Assembly (NCBI GenBank): GCA_021234155.1
Contig: JAJEKV010000060.1
Span: forward strand, 6,034,323-6,098,322
Source of the DNA: Isoetes taiwanensis
Taxonomy: Eukaryota; Streptophyta; Lycopodiopsida; Isoetales; Isoetaceae
DNA length: 64,000 bases
Reading direction: 5' to 3'
Shown in pieces: positions 11,023 through 21,361 of the stretch (its first letter is position 1; each line of letters starts with the position of its first letter). The notes under the pieces were generated by a model. The model did not search any database and had not been told where the DNA came from. It worked only from the letters and a program-made list of their open reading frames with translations. Both the position numbers and the translations under genes were made by a program.

Positions 11023-12343
11023 TCAATCATTTTTATTAATCCTCAAGGTATGAGGAGGCATGCAATCCTTGCATCGGACTGCGTATTCTCTTCTATATCC
11101 TACTTTCTTATCATCTACTAGATAATGGAATTCAGAAAGTCCAGTTATCAACTCCAACAATCTTCTGCACTCGAATAATGTCCATTCCTCTTCCACGTGC
11201 AAAGCTTGAATATGACCATCTCCCATATGCACTACCAATTCAACTGAAGCAGACCTGATGCAGTGCTCCTCCACTGCTTTCCAACATAACTGACCATGTT
11301 CCCACTGCCTTTTTTTTCTTTGGACAAAAAAGTTACAATATAAGGTCTGCTTTGGAAGCCTGTACCTAAAAGTTGTATATATTTGATTAAATGCTTCAGA
11401 ACCATAATGTCAATAAAAATTTCATGCTTACCTGAATGTAAAGCTGCTCAAGCCCACCTCACAAAGAGTCATTTGTCCACCTGTCTCATGGATTCGCTGT
11501 CTCCATTCACCATAAAATATGGTGCAACCTTGAATGTTTGTATATCATTGAACAGAAAAGCAAATATGCTTATGGGAATAAAGGTTTTTGCAGCAGCTCG
11601 GACCCCGCCTCTTTTTGTCAACAATTTTCCTACTTCTCTTGATAATAGGCATCGAAAGGCCGTAATCATTGATACCTTTAGAAATGTATGATAGTGCAGG
11701 GCAGTCTACAGGTGTCAACTTTCCCTTGCCATTTGATTTTGTGTAGTGGTATTTGTGGAACCAAACGCCTTGATCCCTAAGAGAAGATGAAGAGAAATCA
11801 GGAAATAGAAAATGACCAATAGTATGATGATGGATCTCTAGCACGCTTGTAATGCTCTGGGCTGAGACCTTATTGCTGAACTCAGAAGAACAAAGATCAT
11901 TAACTTCAAGCTTTGGAAATGTAGGACTCCTCGCAATATCCTCCTTCAATATATCTTGAGGACTATAGGCATGTGCAACAACAATCTCATCTACACTTCC
12001 ACCACCTCGACTAATTACAAATCCAACAACCTGCGCTTTCCAGTGTGCACTCAAATCATTTAGCTTTCGCTTTTTTACTGCATGGTTACCACGCTGAGCA
12101 GGCCTCATTGTCGCCCAAGAACCCACTGAGATAACCAAATCGATCCATTTTCCATTGTCATCCTTCCCGTTCCTTAATGTGACTTGACTAATTTTAGAAC
12201 GTCTAGTAGTAGCCATTACCTATGCAAATGGACATATACCATATTATTCACTAGAAGATACACATGCAGATACAAATAACGGTTATCAATATAAGGTGCA
12301 AAATCTGCACTTACCTCGAAGTCGTATTTAATTAAAGTGGGAC
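11023..12343 (-). CDS. Spliced minus-strand gene, possible BAH-like domain; 3' part of a longer gene
   Basis: Inferred exons on the minus strand: ~12318-12343 (donor GAG/GTAAGT), 11676-12219 (after an AG acceptor, donor AAG/GTATCA), ~11431-11525 (donor CAG/GTAAGC) and 11023-~11283 with the stop. The first junction keeps the frame (YDFE then VMATTRRSK). The large exon contains HWKAQVVGFVISRGGG and LEVNDLCSSEFSNKVSAQSI, which recalls the second half of BAH domains (N-[ED]-L followed by V-x3-I), a weak resemblance. The last exon ends PPHTLRINKND. The 5' end is missing: the 26 bp at 12318-12343 recur inverted at 44301-44326, at the end of the DUF7869-type gene, so this may be its separated 3' part. 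Confidence 0.45.
12318..12343 (-). repeat. 26-bp inverted duplicate of 44301-44326
   Basis: Exact reverse complement of 44301-44326 (core CCACTTTAATTAAATACGAC). On the minus strand it is coding and ends at a splice donor; at 44301 it lies at the end of a plus-strand coding region. Flanking sequence on either side does not continue the match. Best read as an inversion breakpoint with duplicated staggered ends (inference). Confidence 0.75.
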
Positions 12344-12597
12344 TCATTCCATTCCCACTTTTTTTTGGAACCCTGTTAATTTACACCAATAGGAGCACCC
12401 CGACCCGAAAACTGTCCGGAATTCGATTTTTTGTCTATTAGTGTGCATCCAAGCTTTTTTTCAGTTTTCTCGGATAGCGAGTCGAGAACAAGAAAAATGC
12501 AACTCAAACAAAGGAAATTCATTAAAGATTGAAACCAAAGTTCCAGTTGAAAAGGAATTTTTATTAATAAATTGAATAGGTACAATGTATTTTACAT

Positions 12598-12884
12598 CGG
12601 ACGCAGAGACCATGGCGGTCTTGCTGTCACTACAGTTACATCATCGTGGTAGGTGGTCCACCTTAGGGGATTAACTTGCGGCGCTTCTTCATGCCGTCTG
12701 TAAGCCTTGGGGGCAACCTGAAGAGTGTGGAATGCCTCACGAGGAGGTGCCTCTGGAGCCACTGGTGCTAGAACGGTATCTCTTCCACCTTGATCAGGAT
12801 CTGTGCCTCCTGGATCGGTCTCTGTGATGCCCGAATGGGATCTGTGCGGGTGCGGGATCTGTGCCTGAACCACCTGGAGCAAGG
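12598..12884 (-). CDS. Terminal exon, Pro/Arg/His-rich protein of unknown function
   Basis: Minus-strand open exon that begins after a pyrimidine-rich acceptor (TTGCTCCAG at ~12884) and ends with a stop at ~12598. It encodes VVQAQIPHPHRSHSG, a Gly/Asp-rich turn region and a Pro-rich part (VAPEAPPREAF), ending WSLRPM. It has no recognised domain and is compositionally biased. It lies 3' of the phosphatase-like exon on the same strand and may be an alternative or downstream exon of that locus, or a separate gene end. Two palindromes lie in the putative intron (13017-13166). Confidence 0.35.
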
Positions 12885-13016
12885 AGAGTCTATGATTAAC
12901 AACTACGGTGCCATTAGTCAAAATGAAGAAAACAATGGTGAATTCCAAATACAAAGGAGAACATTCATTCCAATGACACGCATACAAATGTTCCCGTCAA
13001 CGAGACAAGCAGTGCT

Positions 13017-13040
13017 TTTCTCGACTCGTGAGTCGAGAAA
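13017..13040. repeat. CTCGACTCG palindrome, variant
   Basis: A near-perfect palindrome with centre CTCGACTCGTGAGTCGAG. Left-most clear member of the palindrome family. Confidence 0.9.
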
Positions 13041-13140
13041 GGCCCAGGAAACCCAATCTACAACCATTATCATTACAATTTATGGCTGCATCGTCAAACA
13101 AACAAACATAAAAATAGTCTCATCAACAGGACAAGCATGC

Positions 13141-13166
13141 CTTTCTCGACTCGCGAGTCGAGAAAG
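13141..13166. repeat. Perfect 26-bp palindrome
   Basis: A perfect palindrome of 26 bp whose central 20 bp are TCTCGACTCGCGAGTCGAGA, extended by TT/AA and C/G on each side. It can serve as the reference member of the family. Confidence 0.95.
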
Positions 13167-13268
13167 TCAGCGAAAACTCAATGTACAAGTATAATCATGA
13201 CAAAATATACAACATTTCTTCACATTTCTTTACTGGATTTACACAATTCGACTATCTGAAAGATCTGG

Positions 13269-14103
13269 TCACTCTTCTTGATCACCATAATATTTGTCGT
13301 CCATAGCTTTCATGATCGCGCTGGTCTCTGTATCGACCTCCTTGAGGTGCGGATAGCTCAATATCACATCGGCCACAAGAATGGCAAACAGGGAACGAGA
13401 TTGAAAGACAACCACCTATCTGTTTCATACTCTTCTGGTCGATAACTCTTTGCAATGATTGTATTTTTTGAGTTATGATAGCACTTGTAGGCGGAGTCGT
13501 CTATGATCAGCGTGTTGTGTTTGTTAAAGTCCGGGAATGCTTCATAAACCATGTCCAGCCTTTTCACCATAATAGGCTTCCCCTTTGTGATGGCTGGATC
13601 GAGGTCATTGACATGCTCGATCCTTTCGCTACCCCATACAAATTTGAACTTCAAAAGTGGAATGCCGAGGATGCTAAGGACATTGACAATATTTTTCTTT
13701 GCCATACAAGACCATATGGCCACTTCGAATCCACGTTCCAGGCACCATTCAACAATTTTCTTTGCTCTGGGCCGAGGATACACGATTTTAGAGCCCGTTT
13801 TCGTCGGCACCTGCGAGGTGGTAATCTCAGGGACGTCTTTATCGTGGTATACTGCAGCCAATACTCCATTGATGTCAAATATTACAAGCTTGGTGGGACC
13901 TGCTGGGTCCCAGTTGGAGTTTGGCTCTGACCAGATCTCCCCTTGATCGGGATCCATATGTGGAATCATTATTTTTTCAGGTACTTTCTGGCTGTCAGCA
14001 ACATATTGGTCCTCTTTGTCAACTTTGGATCCAGTATCCTTCTCGTTACGTGAACCACCACCAGATCCACCTGATATTGACAATGTCGTTGCGATCGATT
14101 TCC
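13269..14103 (-). pseudogene. NLI/FCP1-type HAD phosphatase domain gene, frameshifted at the C-terminus
   Basis: Minus-strand exon after an acceptor (ATTCCAG at 14104). The frame 14103-13364 contains the HAD signatures of the plant FCP1/NIF family: LVIFDINGVL, VYPRPRAKKIVEWC with FEVAIWSCM, and LIIDDS. Asn replaces the second Asp of DxDx(T/V); many plant members of this family carry DxNG, so this need not be decay. A Gly/Ser-rich linker (GGSGGGS) and an acidic stretch precede the domain. Around 13405 one base shifts the frame; the other frame continues with FAILVADVILSYPHLKEVD to a stop at 13269-13271, so the C-terminus is broken. The 5' neighbour on the same strand is the exon block 14245-15660, with an intron holding two palindromes. 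Confidence 0.6.
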
Positions 14104-14231
14104 CTGGAATGATGAAACGTCAGATAGGAAACGAAGTTTCTCGACTCGCGAGTCGAGAATGGAATAAGTAAAAGTCATGGAGCGATTTCTCGACTCGCGA
14201 GTCGAGAAACACAGAGCAAAGTGAATTCACC
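14104..14231 (-). other. Putative intron with two palindromes
   Basis: Minus-strand interval between a possible donor (GAG/GTGAATTC at ~14231) and the acceptor CCAG at 14104. It contains two palindromes, 14137-14159 and 14186-14209, the latter a perfect 24 bp. Confidence 0.5.
14137..14209. repeat. Two CTCGACTCGCGAGTCGAG palindromes
   Basis: Members at 14137-14159 and 14186-14209, 26 bp apart, both with the exact 18-bp core CTCGACTCGCGAGTCGAG. Confidence 0.9.
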
Positions 14232-14244
14232 TCAACCTATGTCC

Positions 14245-15660
14245 TTATTCCCAACCACGGAGCATAGCCCCCTGAGAGAACAGGCCATTCATGTACCACT
14301 CGCATACAATATGATCTTCCTCGACCAAGCTGGTTATGAAGTACTTGATAACTCTTGGCCGGATAGAAATTCTATGTATTGGATCTGTTGCACCATCAGT
14401 GCTGACTTTGTCCATCAATGGCACATCCTCCATAAATCTGCCGCCCTTCCAGGGTTCCATCTGCTCTTGAGAAATCATGAACTTGTCGAGATAGTGCTGT
14501 TCACTAGACCACCACTTGTCCAGGTCTACAGCCGATCTTGAAACCAAAACCATAACTATATTGGCAAAGCTTGGTGCCTTCGGCAAGCCAAGTCTACACT
14601 CATGTTCAAGTTCGTATATGGAGTACAAGATCTTGTTGGTGAAGTTAATATCAGCTGCTCATTGGGAGACAACAGTTGTCTGATTGCCCGGCATGCAAAA
14701 GACAAGGAAACTGAAAGTATCCAGCTCGGTCATGTCCAGATACATCTTGTACCACTGCTCTATGTCAGCTTTTTCATAAAAAAGGGTGGGGTATTCGATC
14801 ATATTGATGGCAAATAGTGCCACGGGCCCAGGTGCCAGTTCCAGACCACCAAACCCCTTGTGTCCCAAGGTTACCAGGAATGGAGGGGAGCTATCATCGG
14901 TCTTAAATAGGACCACCCCGAATCCAAGCTTCCTCTTCAGAATTGCCATAGCACGTTCAGGGAAAGGAAGGGTTTTGACGTTACGCTTTAATGTGTTGAT
15001 GTAGGGTTGATATAGACGGTTCAACTCCTTCATGTCTTCCTCATCAATGGCAGCCTTTTCCTTGTAATAATCAAAGTCATGGCATGCATTGGAATCAACA
15101 TTGCAGAACTCTGTGATGTCTTATTCCAGCGCACACCGTCTCTTTAGGACTGTGGCATAATCCTTTGCGTCCTGCATTTTTGAGCTTCTACTTTTCCTTA
15201 GCAGGATTGTTCCATCCAGGATTCTGCTCTGTAGATCAAGCGTTTCCTTGTCGGTCAGGCCCTGTATCCTTTTTATAAATTGCTTGTCGAACAACTTTGG
15301 GTTCGGCCTGCATGGGAATTCTCCATTGCTGTCCTTCAGCTTGCCTCTTGTCCATTGAGCCCATATCTCGGTCCATTTCTGCCAAATCGTCTCAGTGCTA
15401 AGAATGAGGTCATATTGGTCTGATAAAGATTCCCTGCCCTTTCTTGGTGTTCTCTTCTTTTTTTCCTCTTCATCCTCTCCCTCATCATCTTCTTGGCCTT
15501 CCAGTAGAACATATCTGCAGAGTTTCTCAAAAGTCTTCCACTTATCCGAGGGAGCCCTGTTTCCTTTAGGATGCTGAGGACTACCCAATGCTTTCCACTA
15601 TTGCCGAGCGTGTATGATCTGGTCAGGATACGGGCTGCATTCAGTAAATGTTCCAATGTT
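14245..15660 (-). pseudogene. Long minus-strand exon with in-frame stops but no frameshift
   Basis: One reading frame can be followed on the minus strand from ~15660 to 14245, interrupted only by stops: TAG at ~15603-15605, TAA at 15121-15123, TGA at 14659-14661 and a final TAA at 14245-14247. The frame is coherent across each: a basic and acidic N-terminal part (EGQEDDEGEDEEEKKKR), SDQYDLILSTETIWQKWTEI, then LPFPERAMAILKRKLGFGVV, GPVALFAINMIEYPTLFYEK, and SSEQHYLDKFMISQEQM. I do not recognise the family. Pure nonsense decay without indels suggests C-to-T change in methylated DNA. The 5' edge touches a MITE-like insert at 15661. It lies upstream of the phosphatase-like exon on the same strand and is probably part of the same former gene. 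Confidence 0.55.
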
Positions 15661-16170
15661 AGAGCATGAAAATATCTACTAACACCATGGAAAAAATTAG
15701 TGGCTAAACTTAGCTAAATGGCGAAATTTTGGCCTTGTTTGAAAAAAAATTTGGCTAAACTATGGCCCTTTTTGGGTTAAAAAAATAAAATTTTAGCCAA
15801 GTCTATTTCACGCCCCACCTCCATTTCGTCCGACTTTAACTAATCGCAAGAAAGTATCATTGCCAAAATTTGGAAAGTTTAGCCAAAACTTAGAAGATTT
15901 TACGTCAAATTTTAGTGTACTTTAGCCAAATTATCCTATAGCCTTTATATTTATTATGTTCAGTTAATATTTAGGTCGAATTAGTGCAAAATAGTCAAAA
16001 GATAGAAGATTTCTTGTTTTTTTAAATAAAAGTTTAGTTAAACGTAAGAAAGTATAGGTGGCAAAATTTAGAAAGTTTAGCTAAACATTAGAAGCTTTCA
16101 TCTCAACTTTTGGCATACTTTAGCCAAGTCTATTTCACCACTTTGAATATAAAAGTTCCTTAATTTTTTC
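15661..16170. mobile_element. AT-rich MITE-like segment with repeated TTTAGCCAAA words
   Basis: About 500 bp with three loose repeats of a unit containing TTTAGCCAAA, AGAAG and TACTTTAGCCAA (around 15870-15950, 15985-16035 and 16070-16135). The same words occur, mostly in reverse complement, in 8712-9385. It abuts the 5' end of the long minus-strand exon, so it may have interrupted that gene. The termini are not resolved. Confidence 0.5.
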
Positions 16171-16655
16171 CCTGACTAACACCCGAAGGAAACACTAAAT
16201 AGGAGGATGCAGGCCCGGGGAATTCACCTTTGAACAGCGTATAATCCATGAGAGTTCAACGGAGGGGTGTTTTTTGGACCATTTGCGTACGTATACTTAG
16301 GGGTTAGGGGTGTTTTTAGGCACTGATTTGGAGCAATATCTATACACAAAGGGGTCAAATTGCCTTTTAAAATTGCGTATACAAGGGGGGTTTTTTGCTA
16401 CCATATGAACGCAGATGCCATACCCCCCCTTATGTATAAGTGCAACCCCCGGGGATGCAGGGGGTTTCTCGACTCGCGACCCACAGGAAAGAAGGAAACA
16501 TAGGAGAGTCCTTGCCAGAGAGAAAGCATCGCGCATTCCCAAATCTTTGCTTTCACGCCTCTTCGAACGATGCAACTTAGGATATAAACTAAGCGACATT
16601 GCCCGAAGAGGCGGGGAAAGAAAGATTGGGAAGGCTCGAAGCTTTTGCTCTTCAG
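16171..16655. other. Unique stretch left of the tandem duplication
   Basis: No supported gene. At 16465-16479 a half palindrome (TTTCTCGACTCGCGA) is followed by unrelated sequence. The part 16500-16650 is a degenerate direct repeat of 16800-16950. Confidence 0.5.
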
Positions 16656-16950
16656 CCATTAATCTCCAACGTTCTCTCTATTACCCTGGGGTTTCTCGAC
16701 TCCCGAGTCGAGAAAGTGAGAGGAGCATAAGCAAGGAGAAGATTCGAGGGACTTTCTCGACTCGCGAGTCGAGAATACCCTCGGGAGAGGAGAGAACATA
16801 GTAGGAGAGTGAAGGCCAGAATGAAAGCACCGCTCATTCCCAAATCCTTCCTTGCCGCGCCTCTTCGAACGATGCAACTTAGAATAGAAACTAAGCGACA
16901 TTGCCCGAAGAGGCGGTGGAAGAAAGGATGGGAAGGCTCGATGCTTTCAG
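16500..16950 (+). repeat. Two ~150-bp direct repeats, each with a strong stem-loop
   Basis: Copies at ~16500-16650 and ~16800-16950, and a third at ~33530-33675 in the duplicated unit. Each has a ~58-nt inverted repeat with outer stem GCCTCTTCG/CGAAGAGGC and inner stem AACTTAG/CTAAG. No coding role was recognised. The conserved stem could be structural RNA or DNA. Confidence 0.65.
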
Positions 16951-17192
16951 TCGTCGACCATTAATCTCGAATATTACCGCCCCGGGGTTTCTCGACTCGC
17001 GAGTCGAGAAAGTCCCTTGAATGTTTAATTTTCTTTACTTCTCTGGGTTTTCTTGACTCGCGAGTCGAGAAAGCTCCACATCCTTTGATATTCTGTGTTC
17101 CCCTGGCTTTCTCGACTCGCGAGTCGAGAAACGCCAGTGAAAATCGGAAAATGATAGGATGCTAGGGCTTTCTCGACTCGCGAGTCGAGAAA
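16692..17192. repeat. Palindrome cluster, first copy, left group
   Basis: Six members: 16692-16715 (centre CCCGAG, imperfect), 16753-16775, 16988-17011, 17048-17072 (one T for C), 17108-17131 and 17169-17192. Most share the exact core CTCGACTCGCGAGTCGAG. Flanks often extend the inverted symmetry (GGC before, GCC after). Confidence 0.9.
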
Positions 17193-17220
17193 CCGCCGAA
17201 TCAGAGACAATTATTTACCT

Positions 17221-17560
17221 TATGTAGCTGGCACTCGCTGCTATTGTGTTCTGGCAGTGGCTAATGCTGGCCAGCTCCGTTGCTGGCGTGTCCACTAAAA
17301 GAACTCTGCACTCTCACTTGGCATATCTATCCTTGATCCTTTGCGGCACCTCCTTCTCCGTCTACAATACTTGCGCTGCCCTCACTGAATGCTGACCATC
17401 TACAACCCAGAACCAGACGTCTTTTCCCTTCAGGTCTTCCTCAGACTTCCAGCTAAACAACTCACCGGTCGATCTGCTGAAAGGTATGATATCCGCAGGC
17501 ATTGGATCTGCAATAGGATGTCGCACCATCAGGTTCAGAATCTCCAGCATGTGTGATGTG
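17221..17560 (-). pseudogene. Exon with a DGQH motif (ParB/DGQHR-like?), two in-frame stops
   Basis: Minus-strand frame reading MVRHPIADPMPADIIPFSRS, FSWKSEEDLKGK and VVDGQHSVRAAQVL, then a TAG, KEVPQRIKDRY, a TGA, and VLLVDTPATELASI, ending at a donor (AAG/GTAAAT at ~17221). DGQHS-x-R-A recalls the conserved motif of ParB/sulfiredoxin-like and DGQHR nuclease-like proteins; the match is short and uncertain. The frame is unbroken apart from the two stops, as in the exon at 14245-15660. The second copy (34037-34273) has lost the motif (VVDGRDSVRA). The intron to its 3' side carries the palindrome cluster. Confidence 0.45.
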
Positions 17561-17802
17561 TGAACAGTTCCGTGTTCTGGTCATGGAATGTTTGTCAGCT
17601 ACTAGCGAACAATTTTAGATGTATTTTTTCTTGGAATGTTTTCCCTTCAGGTTAGAAGCATAGGGCTCCATCCAGTGCGAGTATCTGTTAGGCATACTAG
17701 TTGTGTATAGATCAGGCTAGGTCTAAGGCCCTGGAGATGCGGTTCAAATGCATCCTCCCCATGGGTTAGTCCAGAGGCCTCCACCCAGTTGGAACCACTC
17801 CT

Positions 17803-18832
17803 CTTCGCAATATTTGAGGAAGATGGTTCGAAGGAGAGTGGCTCAGACAGGCTAGAGGCACTTGGGACTAAAAACAGGAGAATACAATCACTGTTGGGCT
17901 GTTTGTGAGACTAGCAGGTCTTCTCGGCTCACGAGTCGAGAAAAAGAGCCAGCGAAAGTCCTGGTAGTACTCCTGGACTACTGGTGAAAGGCATTCTCGA
18001 CTCTCGAGTCGAGTATGCAGACAACATTTCCCTGTGGTTAGTTGTAGAGGCCTCGACCCAGTCCGAGCCCCTCCCCTTCGCAATATTCGAGGAAGATGGT
18101 TCGAAGGAGAGTGGCTCTGACTGGATCGAGGCACCTCGTGACTGAACCGGGAGAATTGGCCTGTGCTTAGACCCAGAGACCTGCAGACAGTCAGGGCCAC
18201 TTCCCTTCGCAATATTCGAGCAAGATAGTTTGAAGGAGAGTGGCTCAGACTCTCTGCAGGCACCTGGAGAATGCACGGGAGCGGGCATTGCTATGTGTGA
18301 GGCCAGCGGGTCCTCTCGATAGGATAGAGGCAGAGCGCCTTGAGGAAGCTGGTCTTCAGGCTATCGTTTCCCTAAGCTAAAGGCATTCTCGCCTCGCTGT
18401 TCTGAATGCGACATCAAGCTATGTGGTTTCCACAGTGGTTGTTGTAGAGGCCTCCACCCGGTCCAGGAGCCCTCCCTTCGCAATATTCGCGAAGATGGTT
18501 CAAAGGAGAGTGGCTCGACCGGTAGAGGCCACCGCGACCATACACCGTGGAGAATTGGTCGGCTAAAGGGATACCGACTTACGAGTCGAGAATGCAAGTT
18601 GTTGGCTTCCTTTCTGCATTCTCGACTCGCAAGTCGAGAATGCCTTAGCCACCGAGAACTCCATATAGTACACATGAAGTGCTGGCTGGTTAAGGCATTC
18701 TCGACTCGCAAGTCGAGAATGCAGACAGCGAGCCAAATAAATACCCCTGTGGTTCGACCCCGAGGCCTGCAGACAGTCAAAGCCACTTCCCTTCGCAATA
18801 TTCGAGCAAGATAGTTTGAAGGAGAGTGGCTC
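17803..18832 (+). repeat. Complex tandem repeat with TTCGCAATATTCGAGGAAGA core
   Basis: Five units begin near 17803, 18077, 18206, 18477 and 18792. Each has CTTCGCAATATTCGAG (or one-base variants), an AAGATGGTT-type block and AAGGAGAGTGGCTC. The units are separated by 110-315 bp, often holding a CTCGACTCG palindrome. Copy 2 of the large duplication has only three units (34526, 34799, 34928). Confidence 0.85.
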
Positions 18833-19172
18833 TGCAGGCACCTGTAGAATGCACTAGAGCCGGCACGGGTGTGTGTGAGATTAGCGGGTGTTCTCGACAG
18901 GTTAGAGGCATTGGCTAGGTATGACATTCTCCACTCGCGAGTCGAGAATGCAAGAATGGCTGCAGAAGACTTTCTTTGGCTAGAAAGGAGTTGGGTAACT
19001 CTGTGCATTCTCGACTGGCGAGTCGGAAATCCCTCAACCAGCTAACAATCCAGAGTGTACACTCCTCGTTTCGCCTCATGAGGCCGACATTCTCGCCATG
19101 AAGTCGAGAATAAGGCCTGTACTTTCTGGATTGTTGGCAAGCTGAGGGATTCCCGACTCGCCAGTCGAGAAA
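17929..19172. repeat. Palindrome cluster, first copy, right group (GCATTC-flanked type)
   Basis: Members near 17929-17942, 17994-18018, 18574-18592, 18618-18641, 18696-18721, 18928-18951, 19006-19027, 19090-19110 and 19147-19172. This group has CATTCTCGACTCG...CGAGAATGC arms rather than TTTCTCG...CGAGAAA. Several have CGCAAG or CTCTCGAG centres. Adjacent members form larger inverted repeats. Confidence 0.85.
19008..19172. repeat. Nested long hairpin flanked by two palindromes
   Basis: Outer arms are CTCGACTGGCGAGTCGG... and ...CCGACTCGCCAGTCGAG; inside them AATCCCTCA pairs with TGAGGGATT, and AACAATCCAGA pairs with TCTGGATTGTT. The apex holds two further decayed palindromes. Repeated at ~35143-35312 in copy 2, where one apex palindrome is perfect. 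Confidence 0.8.
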
Positions 19173-19199
19173 GCCAGGTTCCCTTCTGCACCTCTCCTA

Positions 19200-19803
19200 C
19201 AAAGGAGGATATGCTGTGAGTGAAATTTTCAATCTGTAAAGCAATTCCTATTTTAAGTTTCTGTAAAGCAATTTCATGCATAGTTACGTTCTTTTATGAA
19301 TCATAGACGAGAGCCCAAGACAAGTAAATACTACCATTGTTGTGAATTTCGTGGATATAATGTAATCGAGATGTTTCTTTGGGATTTTGCAGTGTCTAAC
19401 AAAGGATTTGACATTGAGGGAAATATATGTTATGGCTTTTCCATTTCCAGAGGTAGAATGTTTAGAGCATTTGTGGTTTTCATCAAAAATGTTATTTAGT
19501 GGCATTAATGATATTAAAGTGTGAAAATGCTTGTTGAATCTATGTATATGATATGAAAATTTGCTAGGGAATATTTATTTGTTGTTTTGTGGCTGCGGCA
19601 AAGTCCTAGGGGCTTCACAGAATTTCAGGTTCAAAAAATAATTTTTTCGATTCATTTAAAACTAGTGGGATAGAACGGTAGATCGAAAAAAGAGGCTTAA
19701 TAAAGATTTATCCTATTCATTTTGATATAGGTCTGAACCAAAACTTTGATAGTCCTATTCATCTTAAATACTTTGCCATATTCATGCCGTGAATAGGAAG
19801 CAT

Positions 19804-19836
<33 letters not shown>

Positions 19837-19955
19837 CAAAACCAAAACAAACAAAATGAAAAAAAGCGAGGAGTATTTCTTCATAAGCATGCTAGTGTAG
19901 ATGTGGGAATTTTAGTTTAAAGAGTGCTTACTGGCTTACTTCCCCCTTTTTTTGA
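19200..19955. other. No recognised gene; poly-C/poly-A tract
   Basis: No coding region supported. A run of about 18 C followed by A-rich sequence lies at 19805-19835; the copy at ~35937-35970 has the same tract broken by T. Such tracts are error-prone in sequencing. Confidence 0.5.
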
Positions 19956-20160
19956 GTTGCCCCTAAGGGGGCAAACCCTTGTTGAGGTGGGTTTGTGGCA
20001 TATTCTAGGTATATGCCAATATATATCCAGAATATGCCAATGACTGCTCCAAACCCATCATAGACTGTAAAATGTAGGTTGCCCCTGTTGCTGGAGAGGG
20101 ACTGTGGACCGAGAAAATGGTGCTCGCTCGTCGCTCCTTGCTCGAGGCTGCAGCATTGAT

Positions 20161-21360
20161 GGATGTCGCTCCAATGTTGGTCCGAATCTTGCATTTCCGG
20201 CTCTTATAATTGGAGCTTCTACAGTTAATGCAAGATTTGGAGCTTCCCAACTCCGGCACTTCCCTTATTTTTATTTATCTTCGGGACTGTATTTGGCATT
20301 GCGTTTTCTTCTCTAAATCCTTTGTTTCATTCATACCAAATTTGTCAGTTTATGAGCTTTTTGACGGAATCTTCAGTTTTTCCCTTAGCCCAAATGCTTT
20401 GTCGTAAGAATGTTGCATCCTTTGAAGCACCAGTGTAACTGTTGTTGTTGTATGTTTTGTCGATTTCTCAGCAATGCTACACTCCGACGGATTGATGTGT
20501 ATACCCGTTGAGAAGGGGGTTTCTTGAATTCCTGTTCAAGGCAAGAAAATTTTCATCCACAGAGCTATTGCATTGGTAGAAAATATTGGGCGTTTTATTC
20601 CAGGACATCCCTGTTGTACGGACACTGACATGAAACAGAATGGCAGATGCAGATGGCATTGGATAGTGTCTTGTTGAGCAAGTTTCTTAGGAAGTTTATT
20701 TGATTGATATTTTTGTTATTGTCCACGTAGAATATCGGCTTCTCCTTGAAGGATTTGTACAATAGAATGCAAAAGCTTGTGCCTAAAGCTTTTTAGTCTG
20801 GTCTGCTTAATATTTTACAAGTGAAGATGCTCCAGAAGACCCAACCAAACAATAAGATATTCGATTTGTGTTTGCAGGCTTCGATTTATGTTGGATACTT
20901 TCTGCTTGCCTAATAACAAAGCTTTATTCCATATCATTGTACTCAATTCTGAAATTCGTATGTTCTTTATTTTATAGGTTGCCAAACTCTTTGGCTGCAT
21001 TTTGGAAGAGAAAGGTAGTTCATCTGGCTACAAAGAATTTTGTTCCCAAATGTTCAGGGTTATGGATTTTCAGATAATCATGACTTTGAACTATGATCCC
21101 TCCCGCCATGGAGGGCAACCCTCCGTGCGCAGCACCTTGTTTTTAATGTTTTCTCATTTGTCTACTGTTTCAAAGCTGGTTCACTGCTTTCCTTTTGATT
21201 TGCTTTCTGTTTGTGCTTTCTTGTGTTTAGTTATTGTTTACTTGAATACCTTGTACAGGCATCAGTGTTCTTAGATGCTAATAGTAGTGGTAAGCACCCG
21301 ACTTAGGAATCCTGAGAGATAAGAGATAGGAAGAAAAGTATTGCATAACAGTAGCAGAAC
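20161..21360. other. No recognised gene
   Basis: Interior of the nested element; only short frames with no motif. Two copies (here and 36300-37485) are highly similar with scattered small indels. Confidence 0.45.
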
Positions 21361-21361
21361 A

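Noticed and set aside
13017-19172. CRISPR-like array of palindromic repeats
   Set aside because: Spacing is irregular, arms vary, repeats themselves are full palindromes, and the context is a plant nuclear genome.
16297-19281. Many reading frames rich in STRESR, SRLASRE or LDSRVEK words
   Set aside because: These peptides are the six-frame translations of the palindrome itself and do not indicate proteins.
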